Below are positions 9,445 to 17,681 of a DNA stretch of 64,000 nt, in pieces; the first letter of the stretch is position 1; the number at the start of each line of letters is the position of its first letter. Origin of the DNA: Flavobacterium sp. SCGC AAA160-P02. GTDB lineage: Bacteria; Bacteroidota; Bacteroidia; Flavobacteriales; Flavobacteriaceae. The notes under the pieces were generated by a model. That model was given only the letters and a program-made list of their open reading frames with translations, was not told the origin of the DNA and searched no databases. Location of the stretch: the NCBI GenBank assembly GCA_000383355.1, contig KB911113.1, positions 1 to 64,000 of the forward strand. Reading direction: 5' to 3'. The translations under genes and the position numbers were made by a program.

Positions 9445-10314
9445 TTATTCAAAATCTATATAGTTAGCAGGATTTACGGCATAACCATCACTCCAAAGTT
9501 CAAAATGTAAATGAGGGCCAGTTGTTAATTCGCCCGAAGAGCCAACGCTAGCTATTGCTTCACCAGATTGCACTAGATCGCCTTGTTGCTTTAACAAGAT
9601 TCCGTTATGTTTATACACAGAAATAAAGTTATTTGCATGCTTCAAAATAATCACATAGCCTGTTTCTGTAGTCCATTCTGAGAAAATAACAGTACCGTCT
9701 GCTGCAGCTTTTACAGGTGTTCCTGTTTTAGCAACTACATCTATTGCAAAATGTTTATTTTCTGAATTAAAAGATTGAGAAGTGGTTCCGCTAATTGGTG
9801 CAAAAAACACAATTTTGACTCTATTTTGTAGTTCATCTGATAATGGAAAGCGGTCTCTACTTTCTATTTTTTCTCTAAAAATAGAATCTTGTTTAGAGGC
9901 ATTTAACATGTTCTCATTAATTTGTACTCTTTTCCCTAACTCTTGAATAGAATCTATAATATCATCAGAAGTAATTTCTCCTGTTAATACAGATTTAATA
10001 GATTTTGTGTAATTCTCTATCACTGCCAATCTGCTTTTAAGCGAATCTGACTCTAGGGTGAGTTTTTTAGCATCTGTTTTTAATTTTATAGAAGAATAGC
10101 CAGGAATATATTCTTTTATGGGTGTAAAAGCTATGAGTATTATTGTTGCTAGAATTAAGAAAATAGAAAAAATACCACTAAAAACAAAGACATTTAAACG
10201 TGATAGTTTTAACGCAAATCTCTCCTCAAATGTATGCTCGTTTAAAACAACCAACCGATATTTATTGGTTAGTTTTTGCTTTAGTTTAACTTTCTTTTTA
10301 TTGTTTTTAGCCAT
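9445..10314 (-). CDS. Membrane-anchored M23 (LytM) peptidoglycan endopeptidase
   Basis: 289 residues. A basic N-terminus is followed by one membrane segment (about 42-64), a helical, probably coiled-coil stretch (about 75-145) and a C-terminal LytM domain. The zinc ligands are intact: H188 and D192 in HFAID, and the H268-L-H270 pair in TGPHLHFELW; YKHNG is also present. It should act in the periplasm on peptidoglycan cross-links. It abuts the GH3 gene. Compare the second M23 protein at 25051, whose last zinc motif is altered. Confidence 0.9.
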   Translation of the reverse strand: MAKNNKKKVKLKQKLTNKYRLVVLNEHTFEERFALKLSRLNVFVFSGIFSIFLILATIILIAFTPIKEYIPGYSSIKLKTDAKKLTLESDSLKSRLAVIENYTKSIKSVLTGEITSDDIIDSIQELGKRVQINENMLNASKQDSIFREKIESRDRFPLSDELQNRVKIVFFAPISGTTSQSFNSENKHFAIDVVAKTGTPVKAAADGTVIFSEWTTETGYVIILKHANNFISVYKHNGILLKQQGDLVQSGEAIASVGSSGELTTGPHLHFELWSDGYAVNPANYIDFE

Positions 10315-10412
10315 TTAAATTTCTGTGATTACACAAATATACAACGAAACCCTCTCCCAAGAATTTTGACATATTAATAAAGTTGGGTATTAATATAAAT
10401 AAAATTATATAT

Positions 10413-10994
10413 TTATTTTCTATAAAAATTCATCTCATCAATATATTTCCAAGTTTCTACAGAAAGCATTGGTGCTACATTTTTATTGTTCTTAATTCCT
10501 TGGCGAATTAATGTGGCCGAAATTTCTATAATTGGAGCATCTATTTTGTGAATTTTAGGGTGGTTCTCAAACTGACTTTTAATCTCTCCATTAGAAATTC
10601 TTGGATAACAGTATATGGTATGATTTTCTAAAATAGTATCATAATTTTTCCATTTATGAAAACTTTTTAAATTGTCTTCACCCATAATTAAACTAAACTC
10701 ATGTTGAGGATATTTTTCATTTATATGAGCTAAAGTATTAACCGTATAATTGGGTTGAGGCAATTTAAACTCTATGTCTGATGGTTTAATTTTAGTGTAT
10801 TTTTGAAGTGCTTGATATACCAATTCAAATCTGTGATGGTTTGCTAAAAGAGAACTTTTCTTTTTGTGTGGGTTGTGCGGTGTAACTACCATCCAGATTT
10901 CATCTAAGTCTGAATATTCTACCAAATGATTGGCAATGATTATATGACCTACGTGAATTGGATTAAAAGTTCCAAAATACAAACCAACTTTCAT
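10413..10994 (-). CDS. nadD: Nicotinate-nucleotide adenylyltransferase
   Basis: This 193-residue enzyme makes nicotinate adenine dinucleotide from NaMN and ATP in NAD synthesis. It opens MKVGLYFGTFNPIHVGH, containing the GxFxPxHxGH nucleotidyltransferase signature, and has VVTPHNPHKK, IMGEDNLKSFHKWK and the C-terminal ISATLIRQGIK (ISxTxxR) motif. The stop of gmk is 3 bp before its start, so gmk and nadD are cotranscribed, after yicC. Confidence 0.95.
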   Translation of the reverse strand: MKVGLYFGTFNPIHVGHIIIANHLVEYSDLDEIWMVVTPHNPHKKKSSLLANHHRFELVYQALQKYTKIKPSDIEFKLPQPNYTVNTLAHINEKYPQHEFSLIMGEDNLKSFHKWKNYDTILENHTIYCYPRISNGEIKSQFENHPKIHKIDAPIIEISATLIRQGIKNNKNVAPMLSVETWKYIDEMNFYRK

Positions 10995-10997
10995 TTC

Positions 10998-11576
10998 TTA
11001 CTTATTTAAAAAATCTTCTACTAAATTTTCAGCATCTTTAAGTGCTGTTGCCAAATCATCATTTAAAATAATGGTGTCAAACTGTGGCGCCGTTGCCATT
11101 TCTGTAGGTGCTTTTGCTACCCGCATGGCAATTTTTTCTGAAGATTCTTCTCCTCGTTGTTTCAATCTAATAATTAATTCATTCATGTCTGGCGGTTTCA
11201 CAAAAACAGCCAGTGTTTTGTCTGGAAATTTTTTCTTAATTCTTAATCCACCAGCCACATCTATATCAAATATTACATGTTTTCCTGTTGCCCAGATTCT
11301 AGCTACTTCTGTTTTTAAGGTTCCATAAAAATTATTAATATATACCTCTTCCCATTCTAAAAATTCGTCTGCTTTTATTTTCTGTTTAAATTCTTCAGCA
11401 GAAATAAAATAATAATCTTCTCCATGAATTTCTTTCCCTCTAGCTTCTCTAGATGTTGCAGAAATAGAAAACTCTAATCCAAATTTTTCTTGATGTAATA
11501 AATGACGTACTATGGTTGTTTTCCCTGATCCAGAAGGGGCTGAAAAGACAATTAATTTTCCTTTAAAGTCTAACAT
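10998..11576 (-). CDS. gmk: Guanylate kinase
   Basis: 192 residues. It phosphorylates GMP to GDP. The P-loop is SAPSGSGKTTIV (about 12-23), followed by the GMP-binding region SATSREARGKEIHGEDYYFIS (split here at the usual SxTTRxxRxGExxGxDYxF signature) and IFDIDVAGG. It has the family's normal length. It lies between yicC (one base upstream) and nadD (3 bp downstream), the usual flavobacterial order. Confidence 0.96.
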   Translation of the reverse strand: MLDFKGKLIVFSAPSGSGKTTIVRHLLHQEKFGLEFSISATSREARGKEIHGEDYYFISAEEFKQKIKADEFLEWEEVYINNFYGTLKTEVARIWATGKHVIFDIDVAGGLRIKKKFPDKTLAVFVKPPDMNELIIRLKQRGEESSEKIAMRVAKAPTEMATAPQFDTIILNDDLATALKDAENLVEDFLNK

Positions 11577-12443
11577 TTATAACACGTTTAATATTTGTTC
11601 TTTAATTTTTTCTAATTCATTCTTCATTTGAATAACAGCCTTTTGCATTGGAGCAAAATTAGCTTTAGACCCAATGGTATTTACCTCTCTTCCTATTTCT
11701 TGAACAATAAACCCTAATTTTTTCCCATTAGAATCTTCTGTATCTAATTCTTGCAAAAAATAGCTTAAGTGATTGGCTAATCGAACTTTTTCTTCGTTAA
11801 TATCTAGTTTTTCTAGATAATAAATTAATTCTTGTTCAAAACGATTTTCATCTGTTGTTACTTTTAGTTCGTCTATTGCTTTTTTTAAGCGCTCTTTTAC
11901 AAACTCTATTCTTGCATCATCAAAAGATTTCACTTCTTCTAAATAGTGTTGAATATTTTTAATTCGCAATTTAAAATCATCTTCTAAAGAGGCAGCTTCA
12001 TCTATTCTATATTGAATAATATCTTTAATGGCTTCTTGAATATTGGTGTTTATTTGAGCCCATTCATCTTCATTTAATTCTTCTCGTTCAGTTTTTAAGG
12101 CGTCTGGCATTTTAACTGCCATTTTTAATAGTTCTACATCATTAGAAGAGCCTGTTTGAACCACATTTCTTAACTGCTGCATATATTCAGAAACAACTCC
12201 TTTATTAACTGTTGTAGAAGTTTCATCTGCCGTCATTTCTATATAAATAGAAAAATCTACTTTTCCTCTTACCAATTTAGAGGCCAATTCTTTTCTAACA
12301 GCAAGTTCTTTTTCTCTGTAATAAGATGGCATTCGAACGTTTAAATCCAAGTTTTTACTGTTCAGGGATTTTACTTCTATCGTAACTTTTTTATCTGATA
12401 AATGTAATACGGATTTACCGTAGCCAGTCATTGATTGAATCAT
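11577..12443 (-). CDS. YicC family endoribonuclease-like protein
   Basis: 288 residues, full length. It begins MIQSMTGYGKS, the hallmark of the family, and ends with the DUF1732 region (GKKLGFIVQEIGREVNTIGSKAN, written here in part: KLGFIVQEIGREVNTIGSKA). E. coli YicC is a stress-linked RNase that affects small RNA stability. It is the first gene of the yicC-gmk-nadD group. Confidence 0.93.
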   Translation of the reverse strand: MIQSMTGYGKSVLHLSDKKVTIEVKSLNSKNLDLNVRMPSYYREKELAVRKELASKLVRGKVDFSIYIEMTADETSTTVNKGVVSEYMQQLRNVVQTGSSNDVELLKMAVKMPDALKTEREELNEDEWAQINTNIQEAIKDIIQYRIDEAASLEDDFKLRIKNIQHYLEEVKSFDDARIEFVKERLKKAIDELKVTTDENRFEQELIYYLEKLDINEEKVRLANHLSYFLQELDTEDSNGKKLGFIVQEIGREVNTIGSKANFAPMQKAVIQMKNELEKIKEQILNVL

Positions 12444-12478
12444 GTATTATTATTTTATTATGCTACAAAGATACATTT

Positions 12479-13378
12479 TTAATTTCCTGCTATTTTTGGT
12501 TGTCTGGTAACTAAAAACACTCCTAAAAAAATAAGAAGTGATGCACCTATTTTGGTAAAATTAAGCTGATCACTACCAACTATAAGAGCGTAAATAGACG
12601 CAATAACTGGTTGTAAATAAATAAAGACACTTACAGTAGTAGGTTTTAATTTAGACAAGGCAAAAAGGTTGAATAAGTAGGTGACACAAGTTGTAAATAG
12701 CACTACAAAACCTGCTTTTACATAAATATCTGTTGGCATTTCTTGCCAAGAAACTTCTAAAAATTCTGAGATTCCAAAAGGAAACACAAATAGAAACCCG
12801 GCTAAATAGAGCCATTTAACAAAAATAATTGGATGGTATTTAACAATTAGCTTTTTAACTAACACAAGATACATTGCATAGGATGCTGCATTAATAAAAA
12901 CCAGTATGTTTCCAAGAGTTCTATTACTTGCGTCATCTTCTGAAGCATGACCATACATTATGAGTAATATGGCTCCAACTAAACCAATAATTACTCCTAT
13001 AATTCTAAAATTTGGTATTTTTTCTCTAATGATAATGCTTGAAAAAATGAGCACTAAAATTGGTGTGGTTACCATAATTACAGAGGCACTAATTGGAGTT
13101 GTATAGCTGAGGCCTTTAAAAAAAGCAAGCATATTAAGTCCTACTCCAAAAAATGCAGCCAATACTATTCTTTTATAATCGCTTTTCTCTATTGGTTTTT
13201 CTCCTGTTACAAACAAACCAAGAATCCAAAATACGAGCATTGCACCTCCAACTCTTAGAAAAATAAATCCAAAAGGTTTTATATGAATATTCATTACCTC
13301 TTTGGCTATGGTGAAAGTAACTCCATAAATAATTGCCGCTACAAAAAGTGCTATTATAGCCAATGATCTTGGTTTCAT
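12479..13378 (-). CDS. EamA/DMT superfamily transporter
   Basis: 299 residues with about ten hydrophobic segments and two EamA repeats (roughly 8-140 and 155-290). Landmarks are FIFLRVGGAMLVFW in the first repeat, TTPISASVIMVTTPILVLIFS, and PTTVSVFIYLQPVIASIYA in the second. It is an inner-membrane exporter of metabolites; the substrate is unknown. It is divergent from the GT9 gene. Confidence 0.88.
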   Translation of the reverse strand: MKPRSLAIIALFVAAIIYGVTFTIAKEVMNIHIKPFGFIFLRVGGAMLVFWILGLFVTGEKPIEKSDYKRIVLAAFFGVGLNMLAFFKGLSYTTPISASVIMVTTPILVLIFSSIIIREKIPNFRIIGVIIGLVGAILLIMYGHASEDDASNRTLGNILVFINAASYAMYLVLVKKLIVKYHPIIFVKWLYLAGFLFVFPFGISEFLEVSWQEMPTDIYVKAGFVVLFTTCVTYLFNLFALSKLKPTTVSVFIYLQPVIASIYALIVGSDQLNFTKIGASLLIFLGVFLVTRQPKIAGN

Positions 13379-13475
13379 AAATGAGTTTTTTTCTTAGTGT
13401 ACAAAGTTGCATAATAATTTTAGATGTAAATTTAATTCTGATGAAAAGATTACATTTACATTTAAATAGTAATTT

Positions 13476-14513
13476 GTGTCTAGCCATCAACATATTTTAA
13501 TAATTAGACTTTCAGCAATGGGAGATGTTGCCATGACAGTTCCAGTTATTAGAGCACTTACAAAGCAATACCCTGCGTGTAAAATAACAGTGCTATCTAA
13601 GCCTTTTTTGAGACCTCTTTTTGATGAAATGCCTCAAGTTTCTTTTTTTGATGCTCAAGTAAACACAAAACACAAAGGAATTATAGGGCTTTATAAACTA
13701 TACCGTGAGCTCAAAAAAGAAAAAATTACACATATTGCTGATTTTCACAATGTGCTACGATCAAAATTACTAAGAGCCCTATTTATTTTGAGCGGAAAAC
13801 CTTCTGTATCTATTAATAAAGGAAGAGCAGAAAAAAAAGCATTAACAAGAACTACCAACAAAGTTTTTAGGCAGTTAAAAACATCTCATCAGCGATATGC
13901 AGATGTTTTAAGCACATTAGGTTTTAGCCTAGATCTTACAAATACACCCTTAATTAAGAAAAAATTATTATCAGAAAAAGTGACTCTTCTCACCGGATTA
14001 AAAGAAGGTCCCTGGATTGGTATTGCCCCTTTTGCAGCTTTTGAAGGCAAAGTATACCCAGCTCATCTTATGGAGGAAGTCATTAAAAAAATAGCTTCAA
14101 AAGGATTGAAAATAATTCTTTTTGGTGGAGGAAAACATGAAGAGAAAATTTTAAATACCTTAGAAAGTAACCATAAGAATGTATTAAGTGTTGCTGGCAA
14201 GATTTCTTTTAAAGAAGAATTAGAGGTTATTGGTGCATTAGACCTAATGGTTTCTATGGATTCTGGAAATGCTCATTTAGCAGCGATGCAACAAGTAAAA
14301 ACTATAACGCTTTGGGGTGTTACGCATCCTTATGCTGGCTTTGCTCCTTTTTATCAACCCGCTGACTATTGTATTGTCTCAGACCTTAAAAGATACCCTA
14401 AAATACCCTGCTCAATTTATGGAAATAAAGTATTGAATGGATATGAAAATGTGATGGAAACAATAACACCAACTAGTGTTGTAGAGAAAGTTATGAGTGT
14501 TTTAAGCGCATAA
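13476..14513 (+). CDS. Glycosyltransferase family 9 (heptosyltransferase-like)
   Basis: 345 residues of the ADP-heptose:LPS heptosyltransferase family. The N-terminal domain has ILIIRLSAMGDVAMTVPVIRAL, and the donor-binding domain has WIGIAPFAAFEGKVYP and the GALDLMVSMDSGNAHLAAMQQVKTITLWGVTHP region (key residues D-SGNAHLA). It likely adds a sugar to the LPS core. The start is GTG at 13476; no ATG upstream gives the normal N-terminus. Confidence 0.88.
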   Translation: MSSHQHILIIRLSAMGDVAMTVPVIRALTKQYPACKITVLSKPFLRPLFDEMPQVSFFDAQVNTKHKGIIGLYKLYRELKKEKITHIADFHNVLRSKLLRALFILSGKPSVSINKGRAEKKALTRTTNKVFRQLKTSHQRYADVLSTLGFSLDLTNTPLIKKKLLSEKVTLLTGLKEGPWIGIAPFAAFEGKVYPAHLMEEVIKKIASKGLKIILFGGGKHEEKILNTLESNHKNVLSVAGKISFKEELEVIGALDLMVSMDSGNAHLAAMQQVKTITLWGVTHPYAGFAPFYQPADYCIVSDLKRYPKIPCSIYGNKVLNGYENVMETITPTSVVEKVMSVLSA

Positions 14514-14585
14514 AAAAAGAGCCATTAAAGACCCTTTTCTTAGTTTTGGCTATTTAATTCTTGGTGGGCTATAATGAGCTATTGG

Positions 14586-14615
14586 TTTGTAAATTAGCTA
14601 ATTAATATATTTTTG
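14586..14615 (+). promoter_or_regulatory. upp: Promoter of upp
   Basis: TTTG at 14586-14589 and TATTTTTG at 14608-14615 with an 18-bp gap fit the Bacteroidota sigma-ABfr consensus well. The leader to the ATG at 14675 is about 55 nt. Confidence 0.6.
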
Positions 14616-14674
14616 AATACATTAAATATACAAAATTTAAATAAAAAACTCTTTTTAATATTAAAAATTAAAAT

Positions 14675-15328
14675 ATGGTTACGCATCATTTATTAAAAAA
14701 CAATTCTGTTTTAAATACGTTCATCAAAGAAATAAGAGACCAGAGTATACAAAAAGATGCCATGCGTTTTAGGAGAAACATAGAACGTATTGGAGAAATC
14801 TTATCCTATGAATTAAGTAAAGAACTTAATTATTCTAAAGAAAAAACCAGAACTGTTTTAGGTGAGAAAAACTCAGAAGCGCTAAATAATGACTTAGTTA
14901 TTTGTTCAATTCTAAGGGCTGGGCTTCCTCTTCATCAAGGAATTCTGAATTATTTTGATACTGCTGAAAATGCTTTTATATCTGCTTACAGACATCACTC
15001 AAAGAATGATACCGAGTTTGAGATTAAGGTAGAATATTTTGCAGCTCCTTCTTTAGAGGGCAAAACTTTAATTATAGCAGATCCAATGCTGGCAACTGGA
15101 AAGTCTATGGTTACTGTATATGAAGCAATTAAAAAATTTGGTAGTCCTAAAAAAATTCATATTGTTTCAGTAATTGGCTCAGAGTTAGGTGTCAGTTTTA
15201 TCAAAAACCATTTCCCAGAAAATACAGATTTATGGATTGCAGATATAGATACAATATTAAATGACAAAGGATATATTGTTCCTGGTCTTGGAGATGCAGG
15301 AGATCTCTCTTACGGTCCTAAACTATAA
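14675..15328 (+). CDS. upp: Uracil phosphoribosyltransferase
   Basis: 217 residues. It makes UMP from uracil and PRPP in pyrimidine salvage. Visible blocks are FRRNIERIGEIL, the VICSILRAGLPLHQG flap region, and the PRPP-binding loop IIADPMLATGKSMV (about 126-139), ending with LGDAGDLSYG (uracil site). The 3' end overlaps the convergent DUF6427 gene by 11 bp. Confidence 0.94.
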   Translation: MVTHHLLKNNSVLNTFIKEIRDQSIQKDAMRFRRNIERIGEILSYELSKELNYSKEKTRTVLGEKNSEALNNDLVICSILRAGLPLHQGILNYFDTAENAFISAYRHHSKNDTEFEIKVEYFAAPSLEGKTLIIADPMLATGKSMVTVYEAIKKFGSPKKIHIVSVIGSELGVSFIKNHFPENTDLWIADIDTILNDKGYIVPGLGDAGDLSYGPKL

Positions 15329-16238
15329 AAATAATTACTGGAGTTATAAGTAATAATGCTATAAAAATATTCTTTAAAAAAGGTTTTTTTATACTCTCTA
15401 ACCAATTGGTTATAATAATAGAGACCGGAAAGAAAAGTAAGATAATCTGAGATCCATCATGAGTTTTTTGAATTATAAGAACAGTAATAGCGATGATAAG
15501 ATTAAAAATAATAAGAATCCAGTATTTTCTATAGCTCCCACTAATTGAAAGCACTTTTGGTGTTTTAAGCACAATTGAAATAATTGTAAAGGCTCCTAAT
15601 AATAGCGATGAAAATAAAATAGGTTTGGTTGTGTATAGCTCAAAATCATAATCAGCATACCATAGAAACAATGTTGTAAATTCTTCCGTATGGTCAAACC
15701 AAAAACAATAGGTGGCATAACAAAAAATAGGTGCTAAAAATCCAAGACAAGGAATTAAAAGTGTTCTTATATTTATTTTTTGAAACAACCCAATAGATAA
15801 AAACATTAGTATTCCAAAAATAACAGTTGTTGGAGCCAGCAGGAAAAGAATGCCTAACCAAAACCCACTGTCAAAAATTTTCTTGTAAACATCTTTACCA
15901 CTCCTGATGCTGTATACTCTTCGTAAAAAAACTAATAGTAATACATTTAAAAAAACCTCATTTCTATTTGACATTGTTTCAGGATAAAATCCAAAAAACA
16001 GCACAAAAAGTAACAACCCGTATGAATTGTATAACGTCAATTTATTTTTTGACAGAATGAAATTGTAAAAAAGAAACATCAATAAAAAAAGTGCTAGTAT
16101 TGAAACTTGCTCTACAACAAGATTAACAGTAATTATAGAAATTGATGAAATACTTTTCGCTAAAAACAATCCTAAAAAAATAGAAAATATGACAATAAAA
16201 TTAGCTGGATTTGATTTCCCAAAAAAATTGGCTAGCAT
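15318..16238 (-). CDS. DUF6427 family polytopic membrane protein
   Basis: 306 residues with about nine hydrophobic segments and few charged residues, starting MLANFFGKSNPANFIVIF. This matches a family restricted to Flavobacteriia and related groups, of unknown function. Gene order with the small DUF6341 gene and trmB on its far side is typical for the group. A role in envelope biogenesis is possible but is only a guess. Confidence 0.8.
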   Translation of the reverse strand: MLANFFGKSNPANFIVIFSIFLGLFLAKSISSISIITVNLVVEQVSILALFLLMFLFYNFILSKNKLTLYNSYGLLLFVLFFGFYPETMSNRNEVFLNVLLLVFLRRVYSIRSGKDVYKKIFDSGFWLGILFLLAPTTVIFGILMFLSIGLFQKINIRTLLIPCLGFLAPIFCYATYCFWFDHTEEFTTLFLWYADYDFELYTTKPILFSSLLLGAFTIISIVLKTPKVLSISGSYRKYWILIIFNLIIAITVLIIQKTHDGSQIILLFFPVSIIITNWLESIKKPFLKNIFIALLLITPVIIFIV

Positions 16239-16250
16239 ATTTAGTTTTTA

Positions 16251-16258
16251 TATTTTTG
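16251..16258 (+). promoter_or_regulatory. Promoter of the DUF6341-trmB pair
   Basis: TATTTTTG fits TAnnTTTG, and TTG at 16228-16230 lies 20 bp upstream. It sits in the 42-bp gap between divergent DUF6427 and DUF6341. Confidence 0.55.
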
Positions 16259-16280
16259 CACCGTAAATATACTTTAAGAT

Positions 16281-16499
16281 ATGATAGCATTCAATATTTT
16301 CAAATGGATTGGTGAATTATTCACAGAGGTATTGTTTTTACCTTTCAATAGTATTCGCTCTTTAGCGCAAGAAGATTTTGGCTGGTGGATAGCAAATGCT
16401 GTTAATTGGTTTTTTTTAGGAGTTCTTCTGGTTCTTTTAGCTTATTGGATGAAGGAATCTCGAAAATTCGTTAAAGAAGGAACTGAGGATCGCGCTTAA
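16281..16499 (+). CDS. DUF6341 family small membrane protein
   Basis: 72 residues, starting MIAFNIFKWIGELFTEVLF, with an amphipathic N-terminal helix and one clear membrane segment (about 38-60), then a charged tail. It is a conserved flavobacterial family of unknown function. It lies 12 bp upstream of trmB and is likely cotranscribed with it. Confidence 0.8.
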   Translation: MIAFNIFKWIGELFTEVLFLPFNSIRSLAQEDFGWWIANAVNWFFLGVLLVLLAYWMKESRKFVKEGTEDRA

Positions 16500-16511
16500 T
16501 CAACTATTATT

Positions 16512-17183
16512 TTGGGAAGTAAAAATAAATTGAAACGTTTTAATGAAAACGAAACGTTTCCTAATGTCATTCAACCAACAAGAGACGACGTTCTTCATAA
16601 CTTCTCTCACAAAGGAAAGTGGCATTCTTTTTTTAATAACAAGAATCCAATCATTATTGAATTAGGTTGTGGCAAAGGTGAATACACCATTGCTTTAGCT
16701 GAAAAAAATCCAGATAAAAATTTTATTGGCATAGATATTAAAGGTGCTCGTTTCTGGAGAGGCGCTAAAACCGCTCTAGAAGATAATTTAACAAACGTAG
16801 CCTTTGTAAGAACCCAAATAGAATTGGTAGACTATATTTTTGATAAAGCAGAAGTTGATGAAATTTGGATTACGTTTCCAGATCCTCAAATTAAATATAA
16901 GCGTACTAAGCACAGAATGACAAATCATGCTTTTCTTTTAAAATATGATCATATTTTAAAAGAAAATGGCGTTGTAAACCTAAAAACAGATAGCGAATTT
17001 ATGCACGGCTATACTTTAGGATTACTGCACGGAGAAGGCCATGAAATATTGCACTCCAACCACGATGTTTACAAAGATTATTACTCGCCTGATGAAGTAA
17101 CAGGAACGCAAACTTTTTATGAAAAGAAATACTTAGAAAAAGGAAAAGCAATTACCTACATTAAGTTTAGATTGAATTTCTAA
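16512..17183 (+). CDS. trmB: tRNA (guanine-N7-)-methyltransferase
   Basis: 223 residues. It makes m7G46 in tRNA using S-adenosylmethionine. The SAM-binding motif is IIELGCGKGEYTIALA (about 48-63), followed by FIGIDIKGARFWRGA and the catalytic/substrate loop ITFPDPQIKYKRTKHRM. The start is a TTG at 16512: the encoded MGSKNKLKRF is the normal N-terminus in this group and no ATG gives it. Confidence 0.94.
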   Translation: MGSKNKLKRFNENETFPNVIQPTRDDVLHNFSHKGKWHSFFNNKNPIIIELGCGKGEYTIALAEKNPDKNFIGIDIKGARFWRGAKTALEDNLTNVAFVRTQIELVDYIFDKAEVDEIWITFPDPQIKYKRTKHRMTNHAFLLKYDHILKENGVVNLKTDSEFMHGYTLGLLHGEGHEILHSNHDVYKDYYSPDEVTGTQTFYEKKYLEKGKAITYIKFRLNF

Positions 17184-17234
17184 GTTACTCCAGTACTTTT
17201 TACTTTTCTTGGTCAAAGAAAAAATCATTATTAC

Positions 17235-17242
17235 TATCTTTC
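17235..17242 (+). promoter_or_regulatory. -7 box directly before the alkyltransferase-like gene
   Basis: TATCTTTC (one mismatch to TAnnTTTG) with TTG at 17209-17211, 23 bp upstream. The ATG at 17247 is 4 nt after the box, so the transcript is probably leaderless. Confidence 0.45.
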
Positions 17243-17246
17243 CCTT

Positions 17247-17582
17247 ATGAAAGAATCTGACAACTTTTTTGAAAGAGTCTACAAAATTGCGCGTTTAATT
17301 CCATACGGTAAAGTAACCAATTATGGAAGTATTGCTAAATACTTAGGCGCTGCTAAATCTGCGAGAATGGTTGGCTGGGCAATGAATAATTCTCATAACC
17401 AAACACAAGAAGTTCCTGCTCATAGAGTTGTTAATAGAAAAGGATTGCTCACTGGAAAACATCATTTTGACGGAACCAATTTAATGCAGCAATTATTAGA
17501 AAGTGAAGGAATTATAATCATAGAAAATCAAATTCAAGAATTAGAAAAAGTATTTTGGGATCCAATGAAAGAACTCCCATAA
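17247..17582 (+). CDS. Alkyltransferase-like (ATL/MGMT family) DNA-binding protein
   Basis: 111 residues, equal to the C-terminal DNA-binding domain of O6-methylguanine methyltransferase: IPYGKVTNYGSIAKYLG (helix-turn-helix) and GWAMNNSH. The catalytic PCHR motif is replaced by P57-A58-H59-R60, so the acceptor cysteine is alanine. Known ATL proteins with Trp or Ala at this place cannot transfer alkyl groups but bind O6-alkylguanine and hand the lesion to nucleotide excision repair. That role is inferred here from the family. Confidence 0.88.
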   Translation: MKESDNFFERVYKIARLIPYGKVTNYGSIAKYLGAAKSARMVGWAMNNSHNQTQEVPAHRVVNRKGLLTGKHHFDGTNLMQQLLESEGIIIIENQIQELEKVFWDPMKELP

Positions 17583-17645
17583 ACTTCGCTTATTTCTTTA
17601 TAGATATTTGGAATTTACATGCTTTTCTATCTAAAGCTTTAGCGC

Positions 17646-17653
17646 TATCTTTG
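17646..17653 (+). promoter_or_regulatory. Promoter of the mrp-nifU operon
   Basis: TATCTTTG, a perfect TAnnTTTG -7 box, ends 28 nt before the mrp ATG. The -33 region has only a weak TTTTC. Confidence 0.55.
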
Positions 17654-17681
17654 CACTTTAGAATAAATCAACAAAAATAGC

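Noticed and set aside
13173..13493. Minus-strand reading of 106 residues overlapping the DMT and GT9 starts
   Set aside because: Frame-shifted shadow of the transporter gene with no recognisable domain.
14514..14580. Hairpin after the GT9 gene
   Set aside because: Only a weak gccat/tggc pairing without a T-run in the right place; not convincing as a terminator.
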